A program made the position numbers and the translations under genes. From NCBI GenBank assembly GCA_018648805.1, contig JABGQM010000026.1, positions 1 through 64,000 on the forward strand: a stretch of DNA of 64,000 nucleotides. Direction: 5' to 3'. Numbering within the stretch: the stretch's first letter is position 1; every line of letters begins with the position of its first letter. Below the pieces are notes generated by a model. That model searched no databases. It saw only the letters and a program-made list of their open reading frames with translations, and was not told the origin of the DNA. The DNA comes from Verrucomicrobiota bacterium. Lineage in GTDB: Bacteria; Verrucomicrobiota; Kiritimatiellia; UBA8416; JABMPJ01. Of this stretch, positions 9,001-16,164 are shown one piece after another.

Positions 9001-11684
9001 GTGGGGGTGGCGGCCCGACCGGCCCACTCGATATCGTGGCCTACTTCACGTTCAATGATGCCGGCGTGCATGCCGAGGACTTCACCGTGGCAGCAGACTA
9101 CCTCAGGGGCTGGCACCGGGCCGCGCGCCTGGAAGGTGCGATGTTTGATGCCGACGAGTTCTTCGATAACCTGATCGATTCGGACGGCGATGCCCTGCCT
9201 GACTGGTGGGAAATCGGTATGGGCTTGGATCCCTACGATGCGAGCGGCGACAACGGAACATGGGCCGATCCGGATATGGACGGGCTGCACAACTATGCTG
9301 AGTTCATGGTAGCGTCGCGCCACAGACCGATCGTGTCGGATCCGCTGGCGTGGGATTCTGATACGGATGGCTTCGCCGACTTCTTCGAATGGGACGGCCT
9401 GATGTACCGCATCTTCGGTGAAATCTACACCGACTTCGATAGTATGGAGGACGCATGGGAGGTGGCGAACGGACTGGATCCGCTGCACTACGATGCGCAC
9501 CGAGATCTTGATGACGACGGCTGGAGCAACTTCGGGGAATTCATGGCCCAAGCCGATCCCGGGAATGCATCCGAGTATCCGGTCCCGAGCCTTAGGTTCA
9601 ACTTCCGCTATGATGGCGTGGTAGCGGGATTGCCCACCATAATGGCCTACAGCAGCGCAAGTATGGATGGTGTGCCAGATGCCGTGTTTGACCCGACTGC
9701 ACTTCCGACCGTGCCGGTTGAAGATGAGCTCTTCGGGATTTCCGGGGCGCCGGCATACAATGTGAACCTTGATAACGAGAACCTGGTGCCTGGATCGCTT
9801 GTCATTCAGGATGTCACGCACTCGTTCGTTGACGATGGTCAGGGCGCACTGCTGGGGACGTTGGCCGGTAGCGCCGGCACGGTTGATTACGCTTCCGGTT
9901 CCGTCGAGCTGACCTATGAGACCCCGGCCACCCCGGGCAATATCATGACGGCTAGCTATGAGTATTATGAGACGGTACCGAGCTATCCCGGGACGATTAT
10001 CTACCAGAATGCGACAGACGGATATGTGCGCGAAGGCGACAACTGGTTCTTTGCCTTTATCGATCAGAACAGCGATGGCGACTGGCAGGACGGCGAGCCC
10101 TCCGGCACGGCTATCGGTCACCCCATCAGGGTCGACTGGAATAGTGGCGGACCGATCGATATCGCCATGACCGACGATATGCCGGGCTATGGCCGATTCG
10201 CCTGGACGGCCGAACCGGACGCAACGGAATATACTGTCAGGGTGAGCCTCAGCGGCTGGCCGCCTCTCATTTCGCCCGATACGGTCATTAAGGCGCCACG
10301 CACGTGGTTCCATGAGCAGGACTTCCGGAACGCGGGCGTCAATGGCCTTGTGGCCGGCACGTATCAGTGGGAAGTCTATTCCACCATTGATGGTGCCGTA
10401 TTGCCGGTCGAGGTGGGCACCTTCCTGGTTGAGAATGCGTCCGTAATGTCTGTCCCGGAACCGGTCTGGCCGGTCGGCCAGCACTGGCTCCACGCACAGA
10501 ACGAGCTGCGCTGGCGCATGGATAGTGATGCGACCGAGTTCCGGGTGCAGATCGCGCGTGACATCAACTTCACGGATATCCTCTTCACAAGCCCGCGTGA
10601 GATCGCACCTGCGCCGCAGGAGGGTCTCGACGGTACCCCCGGCACGAATACGGTGACCACGCGCTACACGCTGCCGATCTATGCCGGTGACGGTGACTTC
10701 ACCAACGGTGTCTATTACTGGCATGTGCAGTCCTTCAACGCTGACAACAGCACCAGCTACTCAGATCCGGGGTCGATGACCGTTGATCTCACGGGTTCCG
10801 CGGTAGGATCGTTCTCGATTTCCGGCGACGTGGTCTACTTCGGCAAGGTCACGAATGGAAGCTTTGTGGTGCAGGCCTTCTCGTCACCCGGATTCGGGGG
10901 AGTGCCCATGGGGCAGGTGACCCTGCCCAACACAAGCGACGTGCCCGGCTGGCCGCGCAATGCCATACCGTTCAAACTGGCCGGACTGCGGCAGGGGAGC
11001 TACCACGTGCGCGCCTTCCTCGACCAGGATGGCGATTCCGAGAAAGATGCGTGGGAGTCATCTGGATTCGTTCAGATCACAGCCTATTCGCCCGAGATGA
11101 TGACCCTACCGGTCAGCGTTGCTAACAGATGGCTGCCGCTCTGGTTGGCCGATACGGACCAGGATCATATTGCCGATGACTGGGAGTTCCAGTACACGGG
11201 CGATCTGCTGACCATGGGCCCGGGACCGGTACGCGGCTACACGGACCAGACACCGGGTGGCTTGAACGACTACGAAACCTATGCGGCCATGCCGATGAAT
11301 GACAGTCCGTTTGATGCGGATGCGGCCGGCCCGGATGGCATTCCGTTCTGGGTCAAGCTGGCCTTTGACATCGACATCTATAGCTACTACGCCTTCGCTA
11401 TCACCACGGTGGGGACCGATCCGAGTGACTACGCCGTGGTCCGTTGGCCCGCCCCGTTGGGCACATCGGTCCAGACGCAAAACAACGGGACCGCAGTGAT
11501 GTCAAATAACGGCGTGACATTAAGCTATCGGCTGCAGTACAGTTCGGATCTGATTACATGGGCCGACTTGACGGGCAGTGCGCCCGTGACCTATGACCCC
11601 GTGGCAGGGGAATTCGAGGTCGTGGATCAATTCCACACCGGCCGCGTTGGCTTCTATCGGGTGCTGTTGAGCGCCACGCAGTAA
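3..11684 (+). CDS. Giant secreted LamG/TSP3 protein with embedded subtilase, 5' partial
   Basis: The reading frame is open to the left edge, so the N-terminus and any signal peptide are missing; residues here count from the in-frame GTG at 15. In order I see a LamG/concanavalin-like domain (10-105), a choice-of-anchor-L domain (about 120-360, with FGSEEFPEF), and five more LamG domains near 590, 1320, 1690, 2030 and 2390. Aspartate-rich thrombospondin-type-3-like calcium repeats (DTDDDG, DPDGDGL) separate them. An Ig-like plus YfaP/DUF2135-like stretch lies at 1055-1270. A fervidolysin-like propeptide (about 2600-2670) precedes a subtilisin S8 domain with Asp2720 (VIDTG), His2775 (DHGSHCAG) and Ser2935 (GTSMATP). 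A Gly-rich linker, more TSP3 repeats and beta-rich modules follow. The protein ends in a YRLQYSSD-type module common in Verrucomicrobia-like secreted proteins (family knowledge). Likely a surface or secreted adhesin that matures proteolytically; that role is inference. Confidence 0.9.
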   Translation: MAANVPTISFSTQGGQQYLAGGNGALPLNQWTHLAGVWDPSVNSLALYVNGQSYQAQMIVGSCAVGPGVTRIGVGIEGLMDEVRFWSVPRKPEEISAFMHSISAGAVASTVEEAPTGGPTAPSVGPFTIVENETSSALWTELLAGNAIPAGVTGLSATYNGSGGAAGLYAAFPSLPGSIQPFDGIILSSGQAVDGLGPNDSSSTSTSLGIPGSDEMEALVGSATQDAVWLELSFTTDASVDGLSFNILFGSEEFPEFVGSFNDAFAAFLDGENISFDANNEPVTVNNNYFQLNNSGDTTDPDTVGKTVVDADIEYDGLTPLLVTSKALSPGAHTLKLMVADAGDSAYDSAAFLSNFKFAQVGGEGTSVATAQDIGVSGALGSGSIDLAGQYMFDDGGDTAEDFSEPLNWDYAIEGVTFNTNQAALVLGLFDADGDRMPDWWEDMFFSAVVAAVSTNDSAGDATNGTDEATSESEEISGALADDDDDGDGLRNLYEYYCDTNPNADDSNNNGVGDGEEDYDNDGLSNGHEDDAGSDPRLLDTDDDGIIDVDDFGYGFDPANALIPIVDRVLDLDGLAGTHLRLAGGPRFGLSSWAVEAWVKPAGVIASEATILEREVQTGVENYFLGVNAAALPFVRFTAADDATVVTVTAAAEYALAAGEWVHLAGAFDEESGALTLHVNGALVDGIYTVKQPVTGGVGPAFVHAGEGFEGQIDELRIWTELPASVDLATVESGSLAPDAGPGDTNATVVSLQAGTYRISYVAGEWIDAQGNPQTSVAVGEAADLAAVLAEASASGVGSFEWGGGNVYVFIPVADASGNTGAGIEYLIETEVATASRTLDELKLTATASDSRLVAYYRFDDGTHTNGTSAKAEWTWGQAQEYARGVQGDWMNEWFNGATLVGGASMVDALADAPVRASLEDKDGDGIADWWEDLFFNGNADPGVDPDGDGLSNLGEFQAGSDPFAVDSNLDGLSDYDEDSDDDGLSNGDEEDIFGSDPGDPDTDDDGYDDGDEVMGWEPAAVDNYGTVAQVSSPVESISPHIRRSYVAAGRSMAAPHSERFAFRGVEEVILPGPTVEITAPEDGADIDVRFTDIAATITQVGPPIESVLLYINDQFMADYGAAESFNDTVIINSGENVVTVYGIDTDGNLGSDTITINGTFPPADIRVTQTWTPAGDMDTWLVDPQGRHMGWSTGGPGLPDNVDEQMPGAFLDIDDVSGTGPENITLEEPNSIAGEYEVWMNNYSNGGNPLSTVRVLVLEGRPGESYVEFGPQSVSASDGNGSDANAWWHVTTITMPEGTMDPPGSPILPPDNIAAPEVGATSENGWTMECWAKPGDSAQSGAIAAYRDAYGNEPFVIGLTNNMPFVRLRAASGTIYEAMGGAIDVDVWTHLAFVYSSTDHTLRLHINGLLAAAQIVLESRDESIGTLYVDTTLTGGAAPLSFTDIHLDELRIWKVARNGGLIAGQMHQIQKPTDTIVAMYRFDDGGTDIEDGRYPLNSLYDLGQGTIPDTAFNTKPGVDGDRYTVDDVAAGATPDGENDYVTSMEYAPVMGIIDGDDDGIANWYEDLFSTTNMLGGLVPGEDLDGDGLLNLFEYHARTNPDDDDSDGDGTIDPEEDDDGDDVANLDEQIHSTDPWLVDTDDDGYNDNVEIRYGSGATNALSPAFMRALHVDGSAASRVEMPPALRLALSDWTVSASVYLEMPVTAGSIIAREVQTGQYTYRLGIGADRVPYIAFTAGDGTTVQLTAPDLRALPLDEWIALEASYSTQTGDLRLLIEGEQVAHLLSETRPKTFGLGPVHGTIGDGINGYIDDVMILDGAGGTQLYYSFDDGTHADGVSGEVDFRRGQVQDLAPLPELANNWMLEWRDAGTLVGGATIELYPSMGSTDDTDGDGLPDAWEIANGLSPFETDTDGDGIADGSEDGDLDGLVNWTEYRAGTDPNDPDSDGDGTLDKDEDPDLDGLVNFDEQLNSSRPDLPDTDDDGLSDYDEVNGPIYTLPIASLSPAVARALELTSGTQTLELPDEARFRLANAWTIEAWVWLDTAFSGGNVLSRSVGASVNYQLGIEADGTPYVRAVGVYEGVEHPYMAADAVPMARRGDWYHLAGVWTRSSGDLQLYVNGELRTVESMPDVPGIFSATGAVSTVVGGSGFVGRIDEVRIWNAGRSALELRDGAYAVLDASEPNLAAYYRFDDGTHAAGTSGTNALTMGQVEDFAIANRNWDLVWTNAATLAGGATVSEVLTPIPAAAFADVDQDELPDFWEATIFGNIEGGLPASDVDSDGLTTLFEYRALMHPARMSTFDDEVEDGLRDPDGDGLLNQEEVVKATLPGVKDTDDDGLTDHEELTAQDDPSTPLSPARRSNPRRSMDPPRPRSLVFDGASRAVVPAEPNHSLAAWTAEAWVRPTAAADGIVLRRATADLPGMRGINYELGVENRGGTLFAYSQYTTDSSGSALQVRLDTTQPGEATTNGILVGSMIAPEEWTHLAATYQPTNYTFKLYVNGDLASYRVDAVGTPALGAGENAAVGSEFTIGGGSLLAGVVQNGFEGHIDEVRIMRGALSDATILEHASGFGEFYGLVQAVDNSGTAAIQTLPPVVATGYNHVAGEMLVRFKTGVSAAIQSNLVTTLGLETMRKNKVVPVSRLRIKDGTALKDKLVEVQANPNVLYAEPNYVRSVSALPDDPLIEQLWAMHNTGQNGGTDDADIDALEAWDRVTGSEQVVVAVIDTGVNYNHTDLADNMWINVGETAGNGVDDDGNGFVDDVYGYDFINSDADPIDDHDHGSHCAGTIGGVGNNGTGVVGVNWTVRIMALKAFSAQGGGSSADIVAAIDYAVLMGAHVSNNSYGGSGFSQAEYDAVEAARNAGHLFVAAAGNDGTDNDTIPQYPASFDLDNIIAVAATDRNDGIAGFSCFGLESVDLGAPGVDIHSTLSGGGYGNMSGTSMATPHTTGAAALIMAANGQLTYDQVRQLIFNGVDLIPSMDGKVATAGRLNLFNSLPEGGGGGGGGPTGPLDIVAYFTFNDAGVHAEDFTVAADYLRGWHRAARLEGAMFDADEFFDNLIDSDGDALPDWWEIGMGLDPYDASGDNGTWADPDMDGLHNYAEFMVASRHRPIVSDPLAWDSDTDGFADFFEWDGLMYRIFGEIYTDFDSMEDAWEVANGLDPLHYDAHRDLDDDGWSNFGEFMAQADPGNASEYPVPSLRFNFRYDGVVAGLPTIMAYSSASMDGVPDAVFDPTALPTVPVEDELFGISGAPAYNVNLDNENLVPGSLVIQDVTHSFVDDGQGALLGTLAGSAGTVDYASGSVELTYETPATPGNIMTASYEYYETVPSYPGTIIYQNATDGYVREGDNWFFAFIDQNSDGDWQDGEPSGTAIGHPIRVDWNSGGPIDIAMTDDMPGYGRFAWTAEPDATEYTVRVSLSGWPPLISPDTVIKAPRTWFHEQDFRNAGVNGLVAGTYQWEVYSTIDGAVLPVEVGTFLVENASVMSVPEPVWPVGQHWLHAQNELRWRMDSDATEFRVQIARDINFTDILFTSPREIAPAPQEGLDGTPGTNTVTTRYTLPIYAGDGDFTNGVYYWHVQSFNADNSTSYSDPGSMTVDLTGSAVGSFSISGDVVYFGKVTNGSFVVQAFSSPGFGGVPMGQVTLPNTSDVPGWPRNAIPFKLAGLRQGSYHVRAFLDQDGDSEKDAWESSGFVQITAYSPEMMTLPVSVANRWLPLWLADTDQDHIADDWEFQYTGDLLTMGPGPVRGYTDQTPGGLNDYETYAAMPMNDSPFDADAAGPDGIPFWVKLAFDIDIYSYYAFAITTVGTDPSDYAVVRWPAPLGTSVQTQNNGTAVMSNNGVTLSYRLQYSSDLITWADLTGSAPVTYDPVAGEFEVVDQFHTGRVGFYRVLLSATQ

Positions 11685-11704
11685 GCAGTAAAGGGAACGA
11701 TATC

Positions 11705-12958
11705 ATGACGAGATGTACAAGAGGTTGGCTGTTGGCTGCCGTTCTGATGGCCGTCGTAGGGGTGATCGGGTGCAGTGAGTGGGATAGCTCGGGGGACGAT
11801 GCGGCGTGGAATTCCGCCTACAACTGGCTCGACTTCTCGGGGGTCTACTCCGATGCGGGCCAGGGCGTGCTCATTAAGGACGCGTCGACGGCCTTCGATC
11901 TATCGTCGGTATTGGTTGTACGGGAAACGATTTCATACGGTGATGGATCTCTCGCTGCGTTCTCGAGTGCCTTTGATCACGACGGCGTGGTTCCGGGGTC
12001 CGTCTTGATAGCGGTGGGTGAATATGCCCTGGTCGATGATTCGGCGGGTGGATTGATCAGCGTGGGCGCGAGCGGCAGCGGGTCCAGTGGTTCTGGCGGC
12101 ATTGTGCTGACGGAGACGGCCCTTGCGAGCGGCGTCGTCGTCAACTCCGGCGTGGTCGCGGGATCACCTATTATTCCCGGATCATTTTCTATTTCGGTGA
12201 ATTCTGTCGGTCCTCCTAACGTATCCTTCACGGCCTCGGACTTGGACGCTGATGGTGAGTTGAGCAGTCTGGATACCCTTGCGGTTTCCGGTACGATCGT
12301 CTATGAGACAGGTGCTTGGTCCGTAAAGAACGGATTGACAATGCTTGCCCCCGGTACGGTGCTCACCATCACCTACCAGCAGGAGGCGATTGACACCGGA
12401 AGCGGAAGCAGTGGTCCTGTCTCCGGCTCGATCACCTACACGACAGGCGCGTGGGCTGTAACCTTACCCGGCATCCCTCTCCCTGACGGGGAGCCTCTCT
12501 ACGCCACGTATCGCTATACCCAGAATACTTCGGCCACGGATGTGAGTGGCAGTACGGGCAACCCTATCTACACCATGACCATCCTGCAGACGGGCGAAAA
12601 GCTGCGCATTTTTGATAGCAATGGTAACGTCTATGATGGCCGCCTGTACGATGTGAACTCAACAGCAGGTGACCTGACCGAGGTGCCGGTTTCCGATGTA
12701 ACCTCCGATACAGGTGACTCGGGACTGCAGGGCGAGATTGTGGGGAGCTTCTATGCCGAAGGTCAGGCCTTCGGGCAGTGGGTTACCATGGACGGTACCC
12801 TTGAGGGTAATTTGCTTGGCGGCAACACGCTGTTTGATCGCCGTATGAAGGGCACGTGGCGCGAGAGCAGTGGTAAGACCGGTGTATTCTTCGGTTCCGC
12901 CGCCAGCACTGCTGTGCCCCTGCCGGTCGCCACACCCGAAGTGGTTATCAACCTGTAG
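11705..12958 (+). CDS. Secreted lipoprotein of unknown function
   Basis: 417 residues. The N-terminus is a lipoprotein signal peptide: a hydrophobic run ends in VIGC, giving a lipidated Cys23 followed by SEWDSS. The rest is Gly/Ser/Thr-rich and predicted beta-rich, with no catalytic motif I recognise. Two segments (VPGSVLIAVGEYALVDD and a later SITYTTGAWAVTLPG) resemble a module near the C-terminus of the giant protein just upstream (VPGSLVIQDVTHSFVDD, then a TVDYASGSVEL segment). The gene starts 21 nt after that protein's stop, so the two are probably co-transcribed and act together at the envelope. There is only a weak purine-rich RBS (aagggaacg). Function unknown. Confidence 0.85.
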   Translation: MTRCTRGWLLAAVLMAVVGVIGCSEWDSSGDDAAWNSAYNWLDFSGVYSDAGQGVLIKDASTAFDLSSVLVVRETISYGDGSLAAFSSAFDHDGVVPGSVLIAVGEYALVDDSAGGLISVGASGSGSSGSGGIVLTETALASGVVVNSGVVAGSPIIPGSFSISVNSVGPPNVSFTASDLDADGELSSLDTLAVSGTIVYETGAWSVKNGLTMLAPGTVLTITYQQEAIDTGSGSSGPVSGSITYTTGAWAVTLPGIPLPDGEPLYATYRYTQNTSATDVSGSTGNPIYTMTILQTGEKLRIFDSNGNVYDGRLYDVNSTAGDLTEVPVSDVTSDTGDSGLQGEIVGSFYAEGQAFGQWVTMDGTLEGNLLGGNTLFDRRMKGTWRESSGKTGVFFGSAASTAVPLPVATPEVVINL

Positions 12959-12991
12959 GGCTGGCCTTAGGAGTGGAAGCGATCGGGTGTC

Positions 12992-13945
12992 ATGAGATTG
13001 AACGAGCTGGATGACTTTCGCTACCCTCGCCGCCGTCCTTGGCTCCTGCTGGTGGTCGTTCCGCTTGTGGCGTTCTTTGTGTGGCACCGTTTTTTCCGCA
13101 AACCCGGCGAGGACAAGCCGGATGAGGACGTGGTTACGACCGTCGTTGAAAACGACGAGGCGGCGGGTCACGACACCGGCCCCGCAACCGTAGAGAACAC
13201 CCCCATTGCCGCCACAGCGGACGTCACGTCCCTGATGAGCCAGGCCCGTGGCATGGAAGCACGCGACAAGCTGCTTGAGGCGCGTGACCGTTACCTGGCT
13301 GTGCTGGATCGCGGCGCAGGCGGGCGGGCCCGCCACGAAGCGGAAGCGGCCCTCGGGCGCATTAACGTGGCCCTGATCGTGACGGAGCGGCCCACGCCTG
13401 ACAAGATTGACGTGATCGTGAAGTCAGGTGACTCACTCGAACGCATTGCGCGGCGGCACGGCACCACGATCGACCTGATTCAGAAGGCCAACCAGGTCAC
13501 CAACCCCAATCGTATTCGAGCCGGAGACCACCTGCGGGTGTTTACCGGCACCTTCGCGATCACGGCCAGCAAGCTCAGGAATGACATGGTCGTCACGATG
13601 AACGGCAAGTTCTTCAAACGCTACGGTGTCGGTAGCGGCCGCCACGGCAAGACACCCGTCGGCCTGTTCACCATTACCGAGAAGATCAAGGAGCCGGTCT
13701 GGTGGCGCCCGGACGGCAAAGAGATCCCGTTTGGACACGAGGAGAACATCCTGGGAACACGCTGGATGACCCTGCGCGCCCAGGAGGGGACCCCGGATGT
13801 GCGGGGCTACGGAGTTCACGGCACCTGGGATGAGGCCTCGATCGGTAAGGCTGAAAGCGCCGGCTGTCTGCGTATGCGCAATCGCGATGTGGAGGAGCTC
13901 TTCCTCTATCTCCCGACTCGCACCCCTGTCACGATTGTTGAGTAG
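12992..13945 (+). CDS. LysM and YkuD-type L,D-transpeptidase
   Basis: 317 residues. A membrane segment (about residues 15-32, LLLVVVPLVAFFVW) anchors the protein. An Ala/charged stretch follows, then a LysM peptidoglycan-binding domain (about 140-188; VIVKSGDSLERIARRHGTT). The C-terminal YkuD catalytic domain carries the His-Gly (GVHGTWDE) and SAGCLRM motifs; the Cys is the nucleophile in this family. Known family activity is 3-3 cross-linking of peptidoglycan or attachment of proteins to it. A good RBS (aggagtgg) precedes the ATG by about 15 nt. The gene lies 33 nt after the lipoprotein gene and directly before repeat element E1. An envelope role is secure; which L,D-transpeptidase reaction it performs is not determinable. 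Confidence 0.92.
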   Translation: MRLNELDDFRYPRRRPWLLLVVVPLVAFFVWHRFFRKPGEDKPDEDVVTTVVENDEAAGHDTGPATVENTPIAATADVTSLMSQARGMEARDKLLEARDRYLAVLDRGAGGRARHEAEAALGRINVALIVTERPTPDKIDVIVKSGDSLERIARRHGTTIDLIQKANQVTNPNRIRAGDHLRVFTGTFAITASKLRNDMVVTMNGKFFKRYGVGSGRHGKTPVGLFTITEKIKEPVWWRPDGKEIPFGHEENILGTRWMTLRAQEGTPDVRGYGVHGTWDEASIGKAESAGCLRMRNRDVEELFLYLPTRTPVTIVE

Positions 13946-13952
13946 GGCTGGG

Positions 13953-14149
13953 GAACGGGGAAACAACCGAACATTCGAACAGCCGAACTACGAACGGGGG
14001 ACCGACTTCCACCCGGTGGCCCGGTCATTGGATTTTCCCACTTCGTAGTTCGGCTGTTCGATTCTTCGTCATTCGGCTGTTCGTCATCCCCACTCCGTAG
14101 TTCGGCTGTTCGAATGTTCGATTGTTCGGCTGTTCATTCCCCTGTTCAT
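13953..14149 (+). repeat. Octamer-word element E1
   Basis: The left arm has words GAACATTC, GAACAGCC and GAACTACG ending in the A-end (acgaacggggg). A core follows, then the B-end (cccacttcgtagttcgg) and a right arm of complementary words (ggctgttc). A second copy of the B-end and right arm (ccactccgtagttcggctg) follows at about 14086-14149, so E1 is one and a half elements. It fills most of the gap between the L,D-transpeptidase gene and aspS. Its core is a direct copy of the E2 core on the other side of aspS, with only a few base differences. Confidence 0.9.
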
Positions 14150-14208
14150 CCCGCTCCATCTCTGCTAGTTTCTCACGTTTTGAGCATTTCCAGGGAGACG
14201 GGACGGAC

Positions 14209-16002
14209 ATGATGCATAAATATAGAACGCATACCTGTGGCGAACTGAAGTCAGAACACGATGGACAGGATGTCCGCCTCTCAGGGTGGGTCTTTCGTAA
14301 ACGCGACCACGGCAGCCTGCTCTTTATCGATCTGCGTGACCATTATGGGATCACGCAGGTGGTCGTGCAGCCGGATGCGCCCTTCTTCGATGAATGCCAG
14401 CATCTCCGCCTGGAGAGTGTTATCACGGTGACCGGCTTGGTCGAGGCCCGTTCGCCGGAGACCGTTAACCCCAAGATGCCGACCGGTGATATCGAGGTCG
14501 TGGCGGGTCAGCTCGTGGTTGAGAGTGCCTCCGAGCCGACGCCCCTCTACCTTGCCGGCGATGAGGATGGACCCGAGGACCAACGCCTGCGCTATCGCTA
14601 TCTTGATCTGCGCCGTGAGCGGATTCACAACAACATCATGCTGCGTTCACAGGTGATCTCGAGTATTCGCCGCCGTATGACCGATCATGGCTTTCAGGAG
14701 TTCCAGACCCCCATCCTGACCTGTAGCTCCCCCGAGGGCGCCCGCGACTACCTCGTGCCCAGTCGCGTGCATCCCGGCAAGTTCTATGCCCTTCCACAGG
14801 CCCCACAGCTCTTCAAGCAGCTTCTCATGGTGGCCGGCTTCGATCGCTACTTCCAGGTGGCGCCCTGCTTTCGCGATGAGGATGCCCGCGCCGACCGGTC
14901 GCCCGGCGAGTTCTACCAGCTCGATATCGAAATGTCGTTCGTGGAGCAGGATGAGCTCTTCGCCGTGCTCGAAGAGGTACTGGCCGGTCTCTTTGGCGAG
15001 TTCTCCAAGAAGCGGATCGATGCCACCCCGTTTCCGCGCATCCCCTATGCCGAGGCGATGGTGAAGTATGGCTCGGATAAGCCTGACCTGCGCATCCCGA
15101 TTGAGATGCTGGATGTGTCGGATATCTTTGCCGATAGCGGCTTCAACGCCTTCAAGAGCGTGGTGGCCGGCGGGGGCGTGGTGCGTGCGATTCCGGTCAA
15201 GGGCATCGCGGGCAAACCGCGCAGCTTCTTCGATAAGATGGTTACCTTCGCCTGCGAACAGGGCGGCAAGGGACTGGCCTACCTGGTGTGGGATGGTGAG
15301 AAGGTCAAGGGCCCGATCCTGAAATTCCTATCCGAAGGGGAGCTGGCGGCCATCGTGGAGCGCTGCAAGGTGGAGGATCAGGACGTGGTCTTCTTTGTCT
15401 CCGACAAGCCACACATGGCCTCGTCGATTAGTGGCGCCATTCGCGTCAAGCTGGGTGAAGATCTCGATCTGATCGAGCCGGATGCCTTTCACTTCTGCTG
15501 GGTGGTCGATTTTCCGATGTTTGAGTTCGACGAGGAGTCCAAGAGTGTCATCTTCTCGCACAACCCCTTCTCGATGCCGCAGGGCGGCCTCGAGGCCCTT
15601 GAGACCAAGGACCCCCTCGATGTGCTGGCCTACCAGTATGATATTGTGTGCAACGGGGTCGAGCTCTCCAGCGGGGCCATCCGGAATCACACGCCCGAGG
15701 TGATGTACAAGGCCTTCGAGATTGCAGGCTACGGCCGCGAGGTGGTGGAAGAGCAGTTCCCCTCCCTGCTGAATGCCTTCAAGTACGGCGCCCCGCCGCA
15801 TGGGGGGATCGCCCCGGGCATCGACCGCATCGTGATGCTGCTGGCCGATGAGACCAATATTCGCGAGGTCATCGCCTTCCCGATGAATCAGCGCGCCCAG
15901 GACTTGATGATGGGGTCGCCCAACGAGGTCTCCATCCAGCAGCTACGCGAGCTGCACCTCAAGGTCAACCTTCCGAAGAAGCAGGAAGAAGCGCCCGAAT
16001 GA
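14209..16002 (+). CDS. aspS: Aspartyl-tRNA synthetase
   Basis: 597 residues, the usual bacterial length. Class II synthetase that charges tRNA-Asp (or tRNA-Asp and tRNA-Asn). An N-terminal OB-fold anticodon-binding domain (about 1-105; [20 protein letters not shown]) precedes the class II core. Motif 2 is visible as [14 protein letters not shown]-type insertion typical of bacterial AspRS fills the middle (about 280-420), and motif 3 is [13 protein letters not shown] near the C-terminus. I chose the ATG at 14209 because GGGAG lies 11 nt upstream; the frame continues upstream into element E1, but that sequence is repeat-derived. E1 and E2 flank the gene. Whether it is discriminating cannot be told, since no gatCAB genes lie in the window. 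Confidence 0.97.
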   Translation: MMHKYRTHTCGELKSEHDGQDVRLSGWVFRKRDHGSLLFIDLRDHYGITQVVVQPDAPFFDECQHLRLESVITVTGLVEARSPETVNPKMPTGDIEVVAGQLVVESASEPTPLYLAGDEDGPEDQRLRYRYLDLRRERIHNNIMLRSQVISSIRRRMTDHGFQEFQTPILTCSSPEGARDYLVPSRVHPGKFYALPQAPQLFKQLLMVAGFDRYFQVAPCFRDEDARADRSPGEFYQLDIEMSFVEQDELFAVLEEVLAGLFGEFSKKRIDATPFPRIPYAEAMVKYGSDKPDLRIPIEMLDVSDIFADSGFNAFKSVVAGGGVVRAIPVKGIAGKPRSFFDKMVTFACEQGGKGLAYLVWDGEKVKGPILKFLSEGELAAIVERCKVEDQDVVFFVSDKPHMASSISGAIRVKLGEDLDLIEPDAFHFCWVVDFPMFEFDEESKSVIFSHNPFSMPQGGLEALETKDPLDVLAYQYDIVCNGVELSSGAIRNHTPEVMYKAFEIAGYGREVVEEQFPSLLNAFKYGAPPHGGIAPGIDRIVMLLADETNIREVIAFPMNQRAQDLMMGSPNEVSIQQLRELHLKVNLPKKQEEAPE

Positions 16003-16003
16003 T

Positions 16004-16163
16004 GAACAGGGGAACAATCGAACAATCGAACAATCGAACAGCCGAACAATCGAACTACGAACGGGGGACCGACGTCCACCCAGTGGCCCGGTCATTGGAT
16101 TTCCCCACTTCGTAGTTCGGCTGTTCGATTGTTCGTCATTCGGCTGTTCAAATGTTCAATCGC
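16004..16163 (+). repeat. Octamer-word element E2
   Basis: It begins 2 nt after the aspS stop and ends 1 nt before the uvrB start codon. The left arm repeats GAACAATC three times, then GAACAGCC, GAACAATC and GAACTACG. The A-end, core and B-end follow in plus orientation, then the right arm (ggctgttc, gattgttc). The element therefore makes up the whole aspS-uvrB gap and the uvrB 5' leader, where no Shine-Dalgarno sequence is visible. Confidence 0.93.
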
Positions 16164-16164
16164 T

